The notes under the pieces were generated by a model. The model saw only the letters and a program-made list of their open reading frames with translations. It was not told where the DNA came from and ran no database searches. Source: Shewanella marinintestina (lineage in GTDB: Bacteria; Pseudomonadota; Gammaproteobacteria; Enterobacterales; Shewanellaceae). Taken from it: a stretch of 64,000 nucleotides of DNA. The stretch covers positions 62,001 through 126,000 of the forward strand of contig NZ_JAKILC010000016.1 of NCBI RefSeq assembly GCF_023283845.1. The letters run 5' to 3'. Positions 25,945 to 35,571 of the stretch are shown in pieces; position 1 is the first letter of the stretch, and each line of letters starts with the position of its first letter. The translations under genes and the position numbers were made by a program.

Positions 25945-28623
25945 ATGCCATTGATATATGGCACCACTTTTAACATGACAATTGATACTTTGAGATATTC
26001 CTTATTGCGATTAATAGGGATAGATCGTCCGATCCTTAAACCTTGTTTACAGCCGACTCAAATATTTAAGTCATTGGTTGTTTTTCTGTTGGCTGTAATG
26101 CCACAAGCTAAGGCAAGTGAGCTTATTACTGAAGATTCAATTGAAATAATCGAGGTACATGGGATCCAAGCTTCAATGAAGGCCTCCATTAACAGCAAAA
26201 GGTTTGCTGATTCGGTCATTGATATAGTGACTGCCGAGGATATCGGTAAGTTTCCCGACGCAGATGTAGCAGAGTCATTAGCCAGAATGCCAGGCATTGC
26301 AGTTAACCGCCAATTTGGACAAGGGCAGCAGGTATCTATTAGAGGTGCATCGAATCAACTAACGAGCACCCTATTAAATGGTCACTCCGTAGCATCAACA
26401 GGATGGTTTGATCAGCAAACAACAGATCGTAGTTTTAATTATTCTTTATTACCGCCTGAAGTAGTGGGAGATATTGAGGTTTATAAATCTTCCCAAGCGG
26501 ATATCGCTGAGGGTGGTGTTGGTGGAACTGTTATCATTAATACTCGAAAACCGTTGGATTTAGATGCCAATTCACTCTTCTTTAGTACTAAACAAGATTA
26601 TGGCAGTGTATCAGAAAAAGTTGACCCTGAATTTTCTGGTTTATACAGCTGGAAAAACAATGAAGAAAGCTTAGGTGTTTTGCTTGCGGTAGCTAATGCG
26701 AAAACGCGTTATCAGCGTAATGGTATTGAGTCTCAAATAGGTTGGGGTGATATTGTGCCGACGACTTTTGAGCAGCAGCGCGAGCGCACAGCCATTAATG
26801 TGGCTTTACAATATCAAGCTACGGACAACTTAATATTGGGCTTAAATGTTATGCGCCTTAATATGCAGGCTAATAATGCTAACACTTCACTATTTCTTAT
26901 GTTTCCAGATGATAAAGAAGCAGCTTGCGAACAAAGAAATGAAGCTGGAACTTGCATTTTTTATCGCCGTGGTGCGGATGATGCTAATCCTGGCTGGGCA
27001 CAAACGTGGGTGCGTGAAGCCAGCATGGATTCAAACACCTATGATTTAGATTTTACCTATGAAACCGATAATTACACTCTAGAGGGATTAGTGGGTAATA
27101 CGCAATCTGACGGTGGAACCAATACGACGGCTAACTATGGATTTTGGTTGGGGCAAGCCAATGATTTTGCCGGGACCTATGATGCAACTGGTGATGTAAT
27201 ACATATCGATATCGCCGATAAAACTTTTGTAGCAAGTGACTTTAATGGTCCACTAGCACCAGAGAGTTGGTCGCTTCGCAAACAGCCAAACTCTGACCAA
27301 GAAAGCTATATTAAACTCGATCTTACTGTACCAGTGGAGTTAGATTTTATTAGTGCTGTTAAAATGGGGATTAGCTGGGCTGATCATGATGTAAAGCAGG
27401 AGTCATTTGACGGCGTTTTTAATCCTAATGTGCTTGCCAAAAATGCATCGGCTTATTACTCAGGCACGGTGTCATCAGGTGGGGGCTTTACTCTGCCCAA
27501 GCCTATTTTTGATGCGATGCTTAATGATGCTAAAGCCGCGATAAGCTATTTTGACCGAGATGGGCAAGTATATAAGTCCGGCTACGGTACCATTAGCGAA
27601 GACAATCTAGCGGTATATCTAATGGCTAATTTTGAGTCTGCAGGCCTTCGCGGCAATATTGGTTTGCGTTATGTTGCTACTAGCGTGGCTTCAGATTTTT
27701 ATCAGCTAAATGCCGAAGGCACCTATAGCGACGAATTGAGTCGGTTAGCATCTAGTTATAGTGAGCTGTTACCTAGTATCAATCTTGCCTATAACATGCG
27801 AGACAATTTGTTACTCCGTGCAGCAGCTGCCAAAGTTATTTCCCGACCTAATTATGACGATATGTTTGCTTCTTCTGCGCTTTCTGGTTTTGCTGACGGA
27901 TTACCCTGCAATGAAGTTGTTGATAAAGGCAACATTGGGTTAAAGCCTTTTAAAGCCACGCAAGCCGAAATTGGCCTCGAATGGTATTTTAATTCTGAAA
28001 GTTTAGCCGCAGCGACCTACTTTGTTAAACATATCAGTTCATTTGTGACCTCTGAACAATTGCTAGATCAAAGTATAGGTATTGTCGATCCTGATACTGG
28101 CGAAGATAATTGGACTGTATCGACCAAGAAAAATGGCTCCGGTGGCTACATTCAAGGCGTTGAATTACAGCTGCAAAGCAACTTTGAAACAGGTTTAGGT
28201 TATGCGGTTAATTATACTTTTTCCGATTCTAGCGCGCCAGCACACTATTACCCTGATCAGATAGGTGTGTTTTCTGACTCTTCAAAACATACAGTAAACT
28301 TAGTAAGTTACTATGAGACAGATGCATTTTTTGCTCGGCTTGCCTATAACTGGCGCAGTGAATATATGATTAGAGAGCTGCCAGGCTACTACGGTAATCG
28401 AGAGCATCAAGACTATGCAACGGTCGATTTGAGCAGCGCATACCATGTTACTGATTATCTCGCCGTGACATTCGAGGTCGTTAACTTATTTGCAGAAGAT
28501 AGTATTCAACTTGGTGTAGCATCACAATCTGCGGATGTTAAGCCTGAGTTTAAAAATAACTATCCAGTCTTTAGTGCTAAGGGTGAAGCGAGATACAAAT
28601 TGGGTGTAGCGCTTCGCTTCTAA
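25945..28623 (+). CDS. TonB-dependent receptor
   Basis: The 892-residue product is an outer-membrane TonB-dependent receptor. An export signal lies at about residues 42-58 (SLVVFLLAVMPQAKA). The TonB box region is IEIIEVHG, the plug has VTAEDIGKFPDADVAESLAR, then VSIRGAS and LLNGHSVAS, as in the TonB-Xanthomonas/Caulobacter subfamily that often imports oligosaccharides or other large nutrients. The barrel ends in YKLGVALRF. The ATG at 25975 is an equally possible start, as neither has a clear Shine-Dalgarno. The EIIC/EAL gene follows 120 bases later on the same strand. Ligand unknown. Confidence 0.9.
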   Translation: MPLIYGTTFNMTIDTLRYSLLRLIGIDRPILKPCLQPTQIFKSLVVFLLAVMPQAKASELITEDSIEIIEVHGIQASMKASINSKRFADSVIDIVTAEDIGKFPDADVAESLARMPGIAVNRQFGQGQQVSIRGASNQLTSTLLNGHSVASTGWFDQQTTDRSFNYSLLPPEVVGDIEVYKSSQADIAEGGVGGTVIINTRKPLDLDANSLFFSTKQDYGSVSEKVDPEFSGLYSWKNNEESLGVLLAVANAKTRYQRNGIESQIGWGDIVPTTFEQQRERTAINVALQYQATDNLILGLNVMRLNMQANNANTSLFLMFPDDKEAACEQRNEAGTCIFYRRGADDANPGWAQTWVREASMDSNTYDLDFTYETDNYTLEGLVGNTQSDGGTNTTANYGFWLGQANDFAGTYDATGDVIHIDIADKTFVASDFNGPLAPESWSLRKQPNSDQESYIKLDLTVPVELDFISAVKMGISWADHDVKQESFDGVFNPNVLAKNASAYYSGTVSSGGGFTLPKPIFDAMLNDAKAAISYFDRDGQVYKSGYGTISEDNLAVYLMANFESAGLRGNIGLRYVATSVASDFYQLNAEGTYSDELSRLASSYSELLPSINLAYNMRDNLLLRAAAAKVISRPNYDDMFASSALSGFADGLPCNEVVDKGNIGLKPFKATQAEIGLEWYFNSESLAAATYFVKHISSFVTSEQLLDQSIGIVDPDTGEDNWTVSTKKNGSGGYIQGVELQLQSNFETGLGYAVNYTFSDSSAPAHYYPDQIGVFSDSSKHTVNLVSYYETDAFFARLAYNWRSEYMIRELPGYYGNREHQDYATVDLSSAYHVTDYLAVTFEVVNLFAEDSIQLGVASQSADVKPEFKNNYPVFSAKGEARYKLGVALRF

Positions 28624-28745
28624 GATTTTGCTATGGAAAATATATATTTAATCGCGATAAAAGGTCATGATGAGCGTGGCTGTACTTTTAATGTTAACGC
28701 TCTTACTGCATGTTTTTTCTGGGGTTTAGCTCAAGGTTGTTACGC

Positions 28746-30764
28746 ATGATTTTACGCAATATCTCAGCTAGAGTGTCAAACTTGAGTCAAGGCTCTAAAC
28801 TCTACTTATCTGATCTTGCTGCAATTGCATTACTACTGCTGCCAATTACATTAGCTAACTCGTTAACTATGTTGTTAGGTCATGCTTTTAGCCTTATAGA
28901 GATTAATTATGTTTCTGAGTTAATGTTCTATGTTTCGAACATTCTTATTAATCTCTATCCAACGACTTTTTGTATCGTTGCCTGCTACTATTTATCACAG
29001 AAAACGAACGCATCTAGCGCCATTTTTATTATTTATGGCTTAGTACTTTTCTATATCCTTTCGCTGGGAAGTTTCGATTTATCAACAAACTACACCTTGC
29101 CTAATAACCCGCTACTTGCACTATTAAGCGCCATTGTGACCTATTTATATTATCTGTATTTTCCTATTCGTTTACTCGATCCTAATTCGTTTGATTTTGC
29201 GTCTAGGCTAATAAAATATATTGGTCATATTTTCTGTTTCCTAATTATTGCCTTGTTGCTTTCTCAGTGGATTATTCATATTGGGGATTATATTAGAGAG
29301 GAAGTTTCATCATTTGGATTCAATCCACTTACGTTTAGCGGTGGTTTGTTATATCAAACACTTCTTGGCATGCTAGGGGCTGTAGGAATTAATGGGCATA
29401 ACATGCTGTTTGCCGTTAAGCAGCAAATCTATGCTGATACACTAACCAATATTGAAGCTTGGAAAGCAGGTGAAGCCACGATAAATGTGATTAGCCAAGG
29501 TTTTTATGACGCGTTTTTATCTATGGGCGGTTCGGGTAATTGCATTAGCTTATTATTGTGTGTGTTACTTTTTAGCAAAAAATATAATCATAAAATGCTC
29601 GCTGTCGTCGCGATACCTATGGTGCTATTTAATATTAATGAAGTACTGCTATTTGGATTACCGATCCTCTTCAACCCTATACTCATAGTGCCGTTTATTG
29701 TTGTTCCGTTAGTCAGTTTTGTGATTGTGTATTCCTGCATCGCTTTAGGCGTTGTTTCACCTATAGTCAGCATTGTTAATTGGTTAACCCCGCCTATTTT
29801 TAGTGGCTACTTTGCCATGGGGGAGCAGATTGACGGCGCGATATTACAGATAGCGGTCATTATCGTTGGTATTTTTATCTATCGACCTTTCTATTTGGCT
29901 TATGTTGGTAGGCATTTAATTACGCTTGACCCTGCAACTCGCTTTGCGGCAGCTGAAGGTTCGATATTTAATAACGTGTTACGCAGTGTTAGAGACTCTG
30001 CAAACAATAATATTAGCCAATCTTCAGCACAGAAACGCCTTGCTCAAATCTTAAGGCAGGGACAGTTGGTGATGTTTTATCAGAAAATTCAATCGGTGCA
30101 GGATCATAGCCAATATAATTACGAGGCTTTAATTCGTTATATTGATGATAGCGGCGAGCTTCGCCAACCGACATTTATTGCGGACTTTCAATTACTAAAA
30201 TCGATGCCGCTACTAGATAGGTTAGTCATAGAGTTGGTGTTAACTGATATGCAAAAAATGCACTTGCCTGAAGGTGGACGTGTAGCAATAAATGTCTCTG
30301 TTGCGTCCATAGAGCAAGCTGATTTTGTAAGTCATTTACTAGCACGATTAGCACATTATGGAGTTAGTCCGTCAAAAGTAGAGATAGAAATTACCGAAGA
30401 AGCTATGTTGAGTGACAAGGTGTTCCTGACTCGAGTGATGACAGAGTTGCAGGCAAAAAATATTGCGATCTCTATGGATGATTTTGGTTCCGGTTATGCG
30501 TCATTCCCGCATTTGCTAAAGTACCCATTTAACAAGGTCAAAATAGATAGGTCGTTATTATTAGATGCTACGTCGAAAAAGGGCAGAGAGGTTTATAAAT
30601 TGGTTGCAACTTTAGGTTGCATCGCAAATTGTAGAATTGTCGCTGAAGGGGTAGAAACAGCGCAGGAATATGAATTTGTTGAACATTGTGGTGTTGATCT
30701 TGTTCAGGGATATTACTTAGCCAAGCCTGCTCCTCTTGAAAAATTAACTGGTCAAAACAGCTAA
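28746..30764 (+). CDS. PTS EIIC-like membrane domain fused to an EAL c-di-GMP phosphodiesterase
   Basis: Start taken at 28746, preceded by AAGG at 9 bases. Of 672 residues, about 1-400 match the lactose/cellobiose EIIC family: many membrane helices, INGHNMLFAVKQQ, and the diagnostic INEVLLFGLPILFNPILIVP. There is no IIA or IIB phosphotransfer domain, so it may sense a sugar or the PTS state and not transport. About residues 420-665 form an EAL domain with all key elements: YEALIR, INVSVAS, EITEEA, SMDDFGSGYA, VKIDRSLL, AEGVET and QGYYLAKP, so it should hydrolyse c-di-GMP. It follows a TonB-dependent receptor gene, suggesting nutrient-linked control of motility or biofilm. Confidence 0.88.
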   Translation: MILRNISARVSNLSQGSKLYLSDLAAIALLLLPITLANSLTMLLGHAFSLIEINYVSELMFYVSNILINLYPTTFCIVACYYLSQKTNASSAIFIIYGLVLFYILSLGSFDLSTNYTLPNNPLLALLSAIVTYLYYLYFPIRLLDPNSFDFASRLIKYIGHIFCFLIIALLLSQWIIHIGDYIREEVSSFGFNPLTFSGGLLYQTLLGMLGAVGINGHNMLFAVKQQIYADTLTNIEAWKAGEATINVISQGFYDAFLSMGGSGNCISLLLCVLLFSKKYNHKMLAVVAIPMVLFNINEVLLFGLPILFNPILIVPFIVVPLVSFVIVYSCIALGVVSPIVSIVNWLTPPIFSGYFAMGEQIDGAILQIAVIIVGIFIYRPFYLAYVGRHLITLDPATRFAAAEGSIFNNVLRSVRDSANNNISQSSAQKRLAQILRQGQLVMFYQKIQSVQDHSQYNYEALIRYIDDSGELRQPTFIADFQLLKSMPLLDRLVIELVLTDMQKMHLPEGGRVAINVSVASIEQADFVSHLLARLAHYGVSPSKVEIEITEEAMLSDKVFLTRVMTELQAKNIAISMDDFGSGYASFPHLLKYPFNKVKIDRSLLLDATSKKGREVYKLVATLGCIANCRIVAEGVETAQEYEFVEHCGVDLVQGYYLAKPAPLEKLTGQNS

Positions 30765-30950
30765 ATTTGGCTGCTATTTATGCTTTGTAACATTCAAAAA
30801 ACGAATATTTTTGATACCCGATTAAAAAAGAGATATAAATACTTGATATTAGACGAGACAATGCATTATTAATAATGTTTGATTTTTGCACACTCCAAAG
30901 CTAAAAAGTGCTTAAGGGATGTGTTTTATGGCCAACTCAGGTGGAAGATA

Positions 30951-31850
30951 ATGAAAGAAATTGCCATTATATTACTGATTGTAATAGGTGTTTATCTCTA
31001 TATGCGTACTCAAAAAACGGCACAAGCCGAAAAAGAGCAGGCAGCAGAGCAAGCAAAGCCGACGGAAAGTGCGGCAGAGTCAGAGATGAAAGATATCACT
31101 CCTGAACAGTCTGAACCTACCTCTACGCCAACGGTTGATGGCGTGAGTTTTGAGCCGAAAGAGGCTACAGAAACTGAAATTCAACAAGCTGCAGAGCCAG
31201 AGCCAGAGCCAGAGCCAGAGCCAAAAGTGGTAGTAGAGCCAACTGTTGAAGATAAGGCTGAACCTAAAATTACTGTTGAAGTTGAACCAGAAGTGCCTAC
31301 CGAGAAGCTCAATATTGTTGCTGAGCCAGAGCCTGGCAATACTGAAGAAGTGATTGTTGAAGCTCCCCCCGTTGTAGTGCCAGCGGTTAAAGCTGAAGAA
31401 GCTGTTAAGTCTGAGGCGGTTGAGAAAACCGCAGAGTCGGGTGATTTAGATTGGGCTAACCCTAAGTTGGTTAAAGCATTAGCTGATTTCGAATCGGCTA
31501 ATGACTCCGCGACTCAACATCTTGCGCTCTCAGCTGCCGTTGCAGAATGTTATAAGCAACGCAAAACCGCTGAATATGTAGAGTACGGTGCAGGGTTATC
31601 ACAGCGTTACCTTGAAGTGTTTGCTGCCTTTATAAAAGGTGTTAAAGCAGAGAATCCTGATACTGATGTTAAGGGCGCTGGCATGATGCATTTATCAACC
31701 TTGCTTAATGATAAAGGTGAATTTGATAGCGCTATTTCTATCTGTAAAACAGCAATTGAATATGGTCTTACGGACGGTACAGTTACTGATTTTTCAGGAC
31801 GAATTGTTCGTATCGAAAAAGCCAAAGCAAAGGCGAATAAAGCGGGTTAA
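30951..31850 (+). CDS. Membrane-anchored acidic Pro/Glu-rich protein of unknown function
   Basis: Start at ATG 30951 (AGGTGG 6 bases upstream) gives 299 residues. A single N-terminal hydrophobic helix (EIAIILLIVIGVYLYM) is followed by about 150 residues of very acidic low-complexity sequence rich in Glu, Pro, Val and Ala, including a run of Glu-Pro pairs encoded by five exact GAGCCA hexamers. The C-terminal 130 residues are helical and non-repetitive (LVKALADFESANDS, FDSAISICKTAIEYGL), TPR-like in feel. The layout resembles TonB- or FtsN-type stalked proteins, but no known domain is recognised. A strong terminator follows at 31908-31940. Confidence 0.8.
   Translation: MKEIAIILLIVIGVYLYMRTQKTAQAEKEQAAEQAKPTESAAESEMKDITPEQSEPTSTPTVDGVSFEPKEATETEIQQAAEPEPEPEPEPKVVVEPTVEDKAEPKITVEVEPEVPTEKLNIVAEPEPGNTEEVIVEAPPVVVPAVKAEEAVKSEAVEKTAESGDLDWANPKLVKALADFESANDSATQHLALSAAVAECYKQRKTAEYVEYGAGLSQRYLEVFAAFIKGVKAENPDTDVKGAGMMHLSTLLNDKGEFDSAISICKTAIEYGLTDGTVTDFSGRIVRIEKAKAKANKAG
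31194..31223 (+). repeat. In-frame hexanucleotide tandem repeat
   Basis: Five perfect copies of GAGCCA encode alternating Glu and Pro within the acidic linker of the protein at 30951-31850. Copy-number change would lengthen or shorten the linker without a frameshift. Confidence 0.85.
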
Positions 31851-31907
31851 TCTGCGAAAAATAATCAATCCATAACCAAGCTGTGTAGAATTAGCTTAAT
31901 GGTTAGC

Positions 31908-31940
31908 AAAAGGCGAAATCCAGACGGATTTCGCCTTTTT
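31908..31940 (+). terminator. Rho-independent terminator
   Basis: A 14-bp stem (AAAAGGCGAAATCC at 31908-31921 with its complement at 31926-31939), 4-nt loop and T-run. It ends the transcript of the acidic membrane protein. Confidence 0.92.
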
Positions 31941-31979
31941 CATTTCTTATTATTTTAACGTTTTATTAGGATGTATTTC

Positions 31980-32276
31980 ATGAACCTTAAATCATTATGT
32001 TTAGTTGTTGCCGCAGGGGTGAGCTTAACAGCTTGTATCCAATCGCCAGAGTGGACATTGCTTTATTACCCTGACAAAGAAGCTAAGCCGAGCGTAGCAG
32101 AATCAGGTGAATTTATTAATGGTTACTACGAGTCGATTGAGCAATGTCATGCTAAAGGTAAAGGATTGAAGCGCTTAAGTGGTAATGATAATGGGACTTA
32201 TGTGTGTGGTTATCAGTGTGAAGCGTCTGATAAGTCTCTTAGCTGTAAAAGCGTTATTACGCCGCAAGAGTCATAG
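31980..32276 (+). CDS. Small lipoprotein of unknown function
   Basis: The 98-residue product has a lipoprotein signal with lipobox LTAC (Cys at about 19). The mature part holds PEWTLLYYPDK, a segment GYYESIEQCHAKGKGL, and VCGYQCE, with four cysteines that could form two disulfides. No domain is recognised. The ATG at 31980 is preferred over the one 9 bases earlier because AGGA lies about 9 bases upstream of it. It is flanked by a terminator and 270 bases without a gene. Confidence 0.75.
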   Translation: MNLKSLCLVVAAGVSLTACIQSPEWTLLYYPDKEAKPSVAESGEFINGYYESIEQCHAKGKGLKRLSGNDNGTYVCGYQCEASDKSLSCKSVITPQES

Positions 32277-32547
32277 TGAAGGGTCAGCACTTTATCCTGA
32301 TTTTGGCTTATATCGGCGTCAAGGATTGGGGTTGTTACAATCAGGAATGAGTTGAACGGGGTTAACCTCAGGCTTTGTACGCTATGGTTACTTTGACAGA
32401 TTACGTACAGGCGTTGAATATCGAGATTATCTATTGCAACATAGCTGTCTAATACTCATTAGCGTAGTGTTGAAGCTCTATTATAGGTGTAAAGGGTAAA
32501 CTTGACGCGACGAACTACTGGGCCCACTTTAGCAGGATTGGAGTAAC

Positions 32548-33999
32548 ATGCAGTTAAAACAGGACTTCTTTGAGCAGCTACCAGAGTTTTATTCGCAGGT
32601 TTTCCCACTTGGGATCAGTAACCCACATTGGCTCGCATGGAGCCAAGATGCAGCCGATTTGCTTGCTATTAATGCGCCGACAGAGTCATTGTTACAAGGG
32701 CTGTCAGGAAACGCCGCTATTGATGGGGCAAGCTATTACGCGCAGGTTTATAGTGGTCATCAATTTGGTAGTTACTCATCTCAATTAGGCGACGGCCGCT
32801 CTATTATTCTTGGAGAAGCATTAGGTCCACAAGGCGCTTGGGATGTGGCACTAAAAGGCGGCGGGCCAACACCGTATTCTCGTCATGGTGATGGTCGTGC
32901 AGTTATGCGTTCTGCTGTAAGAGAGTTTTTGATTTCTGAGGCTTTACATCATTTGCATGTCCCGACTACGCGAGCGTTAGCCGTTATTGGCTCTGACTTA
33001 CCAGTATGGCGAGAAACGCAAGAGGCCGCTGCAATCACAGTGCGCCTGGCTAGGAGTCACATTCGATTTGGTCACTTTGAATTCTTTTGCCACAGTGAAC
33101 GTGGTGCACCCGATAAGCTAAAACAGTTGCTGAACTTCACCATTAAGCAACACTACCCAGATTTAAGCTGTGATGCATTAGGATATAAAGCATGGTTTGC
33201 CCGTGTAGTAGCAGATACCGCCAAGATGATTGCTCATTGGCAAACAATCGGTTTTGCGCATGGTGTGATGAACACTGACAATATGTCGATACTCGGCGAT
33301 ACCTTCGATTTTGGTCCTTTTGCTTTTCTCGATACCTTCAAAGAAGACTTTATTTGCAATCATTCAGACCCTGAGGGGCGTTATGCATTTGGCCAGCAGC
33401 CGGGCATTGGTCTATGGAATTTACAACGCTTAGCTCAGGCGTTAACACCGATAATTCCATCTGATGATCTTGTGGCTGCATTGAACCTTTACCAAGTTGA
33501 ACTGGTGCAGCAATACCTTGTGCTAATGCGCCCTAAATTAGGGCTAACAACCACTTACCAATGTGTAGAACAAGACCAAAGTGATTTAGAGTTAATCGGG
33601 GGCTTTACGACTTTGATGGAGAAAAACCATTTAGATCATACTAATACTTGGCGTCGATTCGGTTTATTAGACCCTAATGCCTGTTCGTCTGCTTTGCGAG
33701 ATGACTTTGTTGATCTGAACGGTTTCGATACTTGGTATCAGGCATACCAAATGCGGCTAGGTAAAGTTGATGAGGTTCATCAATGGCAGGTTGCTCGCAA
33801 TCAAGTTAACCCTAAATATGTTTTGCGAAATTATTTAGCTCAAGAGGCAATAATTGCTGTTGAAGAAGGTAATTTAACCCCACTACATCAGTTGCAAAAG
33901 GTGCTACAAACCCCTTTTGATGAGCAAGCAGAATTCGAACATTTAGCTAAACGTCCGCCGGATTGGGGCCAAGGTTTGATAATGTCTTGTAGCAGTTAG
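32548..33999 (+). CDS. selO: Protein adenylyltransferase SelO (YdiU)
   Basis: The 483-residue length matches E. coli YdiU (478). Motifs of this pseudokinase-fold AMPylator are present: SGHQFGSYSSQLGDGRSI (nucleotide loop), ALKGGGPTPYSRHGDGRA, a following conserved helix with RSAVREFLISEAL, MNTDNMSILGDTFDFGPFAFLD (the NTDN and DFG-like metal sites) and NLQRLA. SelO transfers AMP to Ser, Thr or Tyr of proteins in redox control. Many SelO proteins end with a selenocysteine or Cys; here the C-terminus is SCSS, retaining a Cys four residues from the end region. GGAG precedes the ATG by 5 bases. Confidence 0.95.
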   Translation: MQLKQDFFEQLPEFYSQVFPLGISNPHWLAWSQDAADLLAINAPTESLLQGLSGNAAIDGASYYAQVYSGHQFGSYSSQLGDGRSIILGEALGPQGAWDVALKGGGPTPYSRHGDGRAVMRSAVREFLISEALHHLHVPTTRALAVIGSDLPVWRETQEAAAITVRLARSHIRFGHFEFFCHSERGAPDKLKQLLNFTIKQHYPDLSCDALGYKAWFARVVADTAKMIAHWQTIGFAHGVMNTDNMSILGDTFDFGPFAFLDTFKEDFICNHSDPEGRYAFGQQPGIGLWNLQRLAQALTPIIPSDDLVAALNLYQVELVQQYLVLMRPKLGLTTTYQCVEQDQSDLELIGGFTTLMEKNHLDHTNTWRRFGLLDPNACSSALRDDFVDLNGFDTWYQAYQMRLGKVDEVHQWQVARNQVNPKYVLRNYLAQEAIIAVEEGNLTPLHQLQKVLQTPFDEQAEFEHLAKRPPDWGQGLIMSCSS

Positions 34000-34048
34000 G
34001 CGCCAAGCGAATGTTTATCGATACAAATACAATAATAAGAGTAAACTA

Positions 34049-34345
34049 ATGCAATTAATCTCGATTAAATTAGACCGCGAAACATTAAGTTTAGCAGTGC
34101 AGGCTGATATTGATTTTGAACAGTTTGAGTTGTTTGCGGAACCATTTGCTAAAGCCTTGGATTGCCGAGTCTTAGAAAAGCAGTGGGGAGCAGACCGTCA
34201 CCAGTGGTTACTCGAGTTTGAAGGGACACATCTACAGCTGAATTATGAGTTTTACGGCGATATCTGTTGGTTATCAACTGACAGAGAAGATGAGTTTGAA
34301 GTGTTGGTCTATTTGGCAGAGTTAATACGGCCTTATCAAGTTTAG
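34049..34345 (+). CDS. DUF3630 family protein
   Basis: The 98-residue soluble protein matches DUF3630, a family largely confined to Shewanella and relatives. Visible features are ISIKLDRETLSLAVQADIDF, a central ADRHQWLLEFEGTHLQLNYEFYGD and the acidic STDREDEFEVLVYL. No signal, membrane segment or catalytic motif is seen. It sits 49 bases after selO and 68 before srkA on the same strand, so it may share their transcript. Function unknown. Confidence 0.85.
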   Translation: MQLISIKLDRETLSLAVQADIDFEQFELFAEPFAKALDCRVLEKQWGADRHQWLLEFEGTHLQLNYEFYGDICWLSTDREDEFEVLVYLAELIRPYQV

Positions 34346-34413
34346 CCTGAGCGCTATTATAGAATTTTGTGACCGAAGCTTAAGCTAGGCCATGGGAAAT
34401 TGAGCAAATTAAT

Positions 34414-35442
34414 ATGAATATAATCCCTCCTCAAGCGCCACAAGAGCAAGAGTCTAGCTCGGCGTTCCATTATCAGGCGTTGACTCCAGATTTGATTTTA
34501 ACGGCGATAGAAACCCTGGGGATTTACCCTGAAACCGGCTTGTTGGCGTTAAACAGTTATGAAAACCGGGTTTATCAGTTTCGTTGTGACCGAGGCCAAC
34601 GTTATGTGGTTAAGTTTTACCGACCTGAACGTTGGAGCGATGCGCAAATTCAGGAGGAACACGACTTCTCTGCAGCTCTTGCAGATCAAGAAGTTCCAAT
34701 TGCAACACCAGTGATTATTGATGGTAAGTCACTACATGAGTATCAAGGCTTTAGGTTTGCTCTGTTCCCTTCTATTGGTGGTAGAGCCTTTGAAGTCGAC
34801 AACCTAGATCAGTTAGAACAAGTTGGTCGCTTTATCGGTCGTATCCACCAATATTCGAAGCAGGCTGATTTCATTTATCGTGATGTAATGTCCCCAAAGC
34901 TGTTAGGCCAAGAGTCATTAACATGGCTTAAAGGATCAGGACATATTCCAGCAAGCCTTGAACTGCCTTACTTCACTGTGGTTGAGCAAATTTTAGAAAA
35001 AGCATCTGCACTGTGGCAGCCAGAGCAATATCGTGCAATTCGTCTTCATGGTGATTTGCATCCTAGCAATATATTATGGACTCCTGATGGTCCAGGTTTT
35101 GTTGATCTTGATGACGCTAAAATGGGCCCTGCGGTACAAGATATCTGGATGATGCTTGCTGGCGATAGACCACAACAATTATTGCAATTAGAAGTCTTGC
35201 TTGAAGGTTATGAAGAGTTTTGTGAGTTTGATAGTAGAGAGCTTAAATTAATAGAGCCACTGCGAGCGATGCGAATGCTGCATTATAATGCGTGGTTAAG
35301 TCGCCGTTGGGAAGATCCCGCTTTTCCAATGAACTTCCCTTGGTTTGCGGAAGATAAATATTGGGAACAGCAAATTTTAGCTTTTAAAGAGCAGTTGGCT
35401 GCGCTTGATGAAACTCCCTTGAGTTTGACACCGCAATATTAG
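34414..35442 (+). CDS. srkA: Stress response kinase A (YihE/RdoA)
   Basis: The 342-residue protein belongs to the YihE subgroup of choline-kinase-like Ser/Thr kinases. It has ENRVYQFRCDRGQRYVVKFY with the ATP-binding Lys, the catalytic loop LHGDLHPSNILW and the metal-binding VDLDDAKMGP. E. coli SrkA (328 aa) counters toxin-antitoxin and Cpx-linked envelope stress, and its gene lies directly upstream of dsbA, as here. Confidence 0.95.
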   Translation: MNIIPPQAPQEQESSSAFHYQALTPDLILTAIETLGIYPETGLLALNSYENRVYQFRCDRGQRYVVKFYRPERWSDAQIQEEHDFSAALADQEVPIATPVIIDGKSLHEYQGFRFALFPSIGGRAFEVDNLDQLEQVGRFIGRIHQYSKQADFIYRDVMSPKLLGQESLTWLKGSGHIPASLELPYFTVVEQILEKASALWQPEQYRAIRLHGDLHPSNILWTPDGPGFVDLDDAKMGPAVQDIWMMLAGDRPQQLLQLEVLLEGYEEFCEFDSRELKLIEPLRAMRMLHYNAWLSRRWEDPAFPMNFPWFAEDKYWEQQILAFKEQLAALDETPLSLTPQY

Positions 35443-35571
35443 TTTTAAAAGCAGCTAAGACAGGGATTTTGTAACAGAAAAATGAACTTTTGCGCTTGAG
35501 GTCGACTCAAAAGCACATTATGTTATGTCCAAATTACTATGGTGATGCAAAGAGCATCCAGGGGAATCGAG

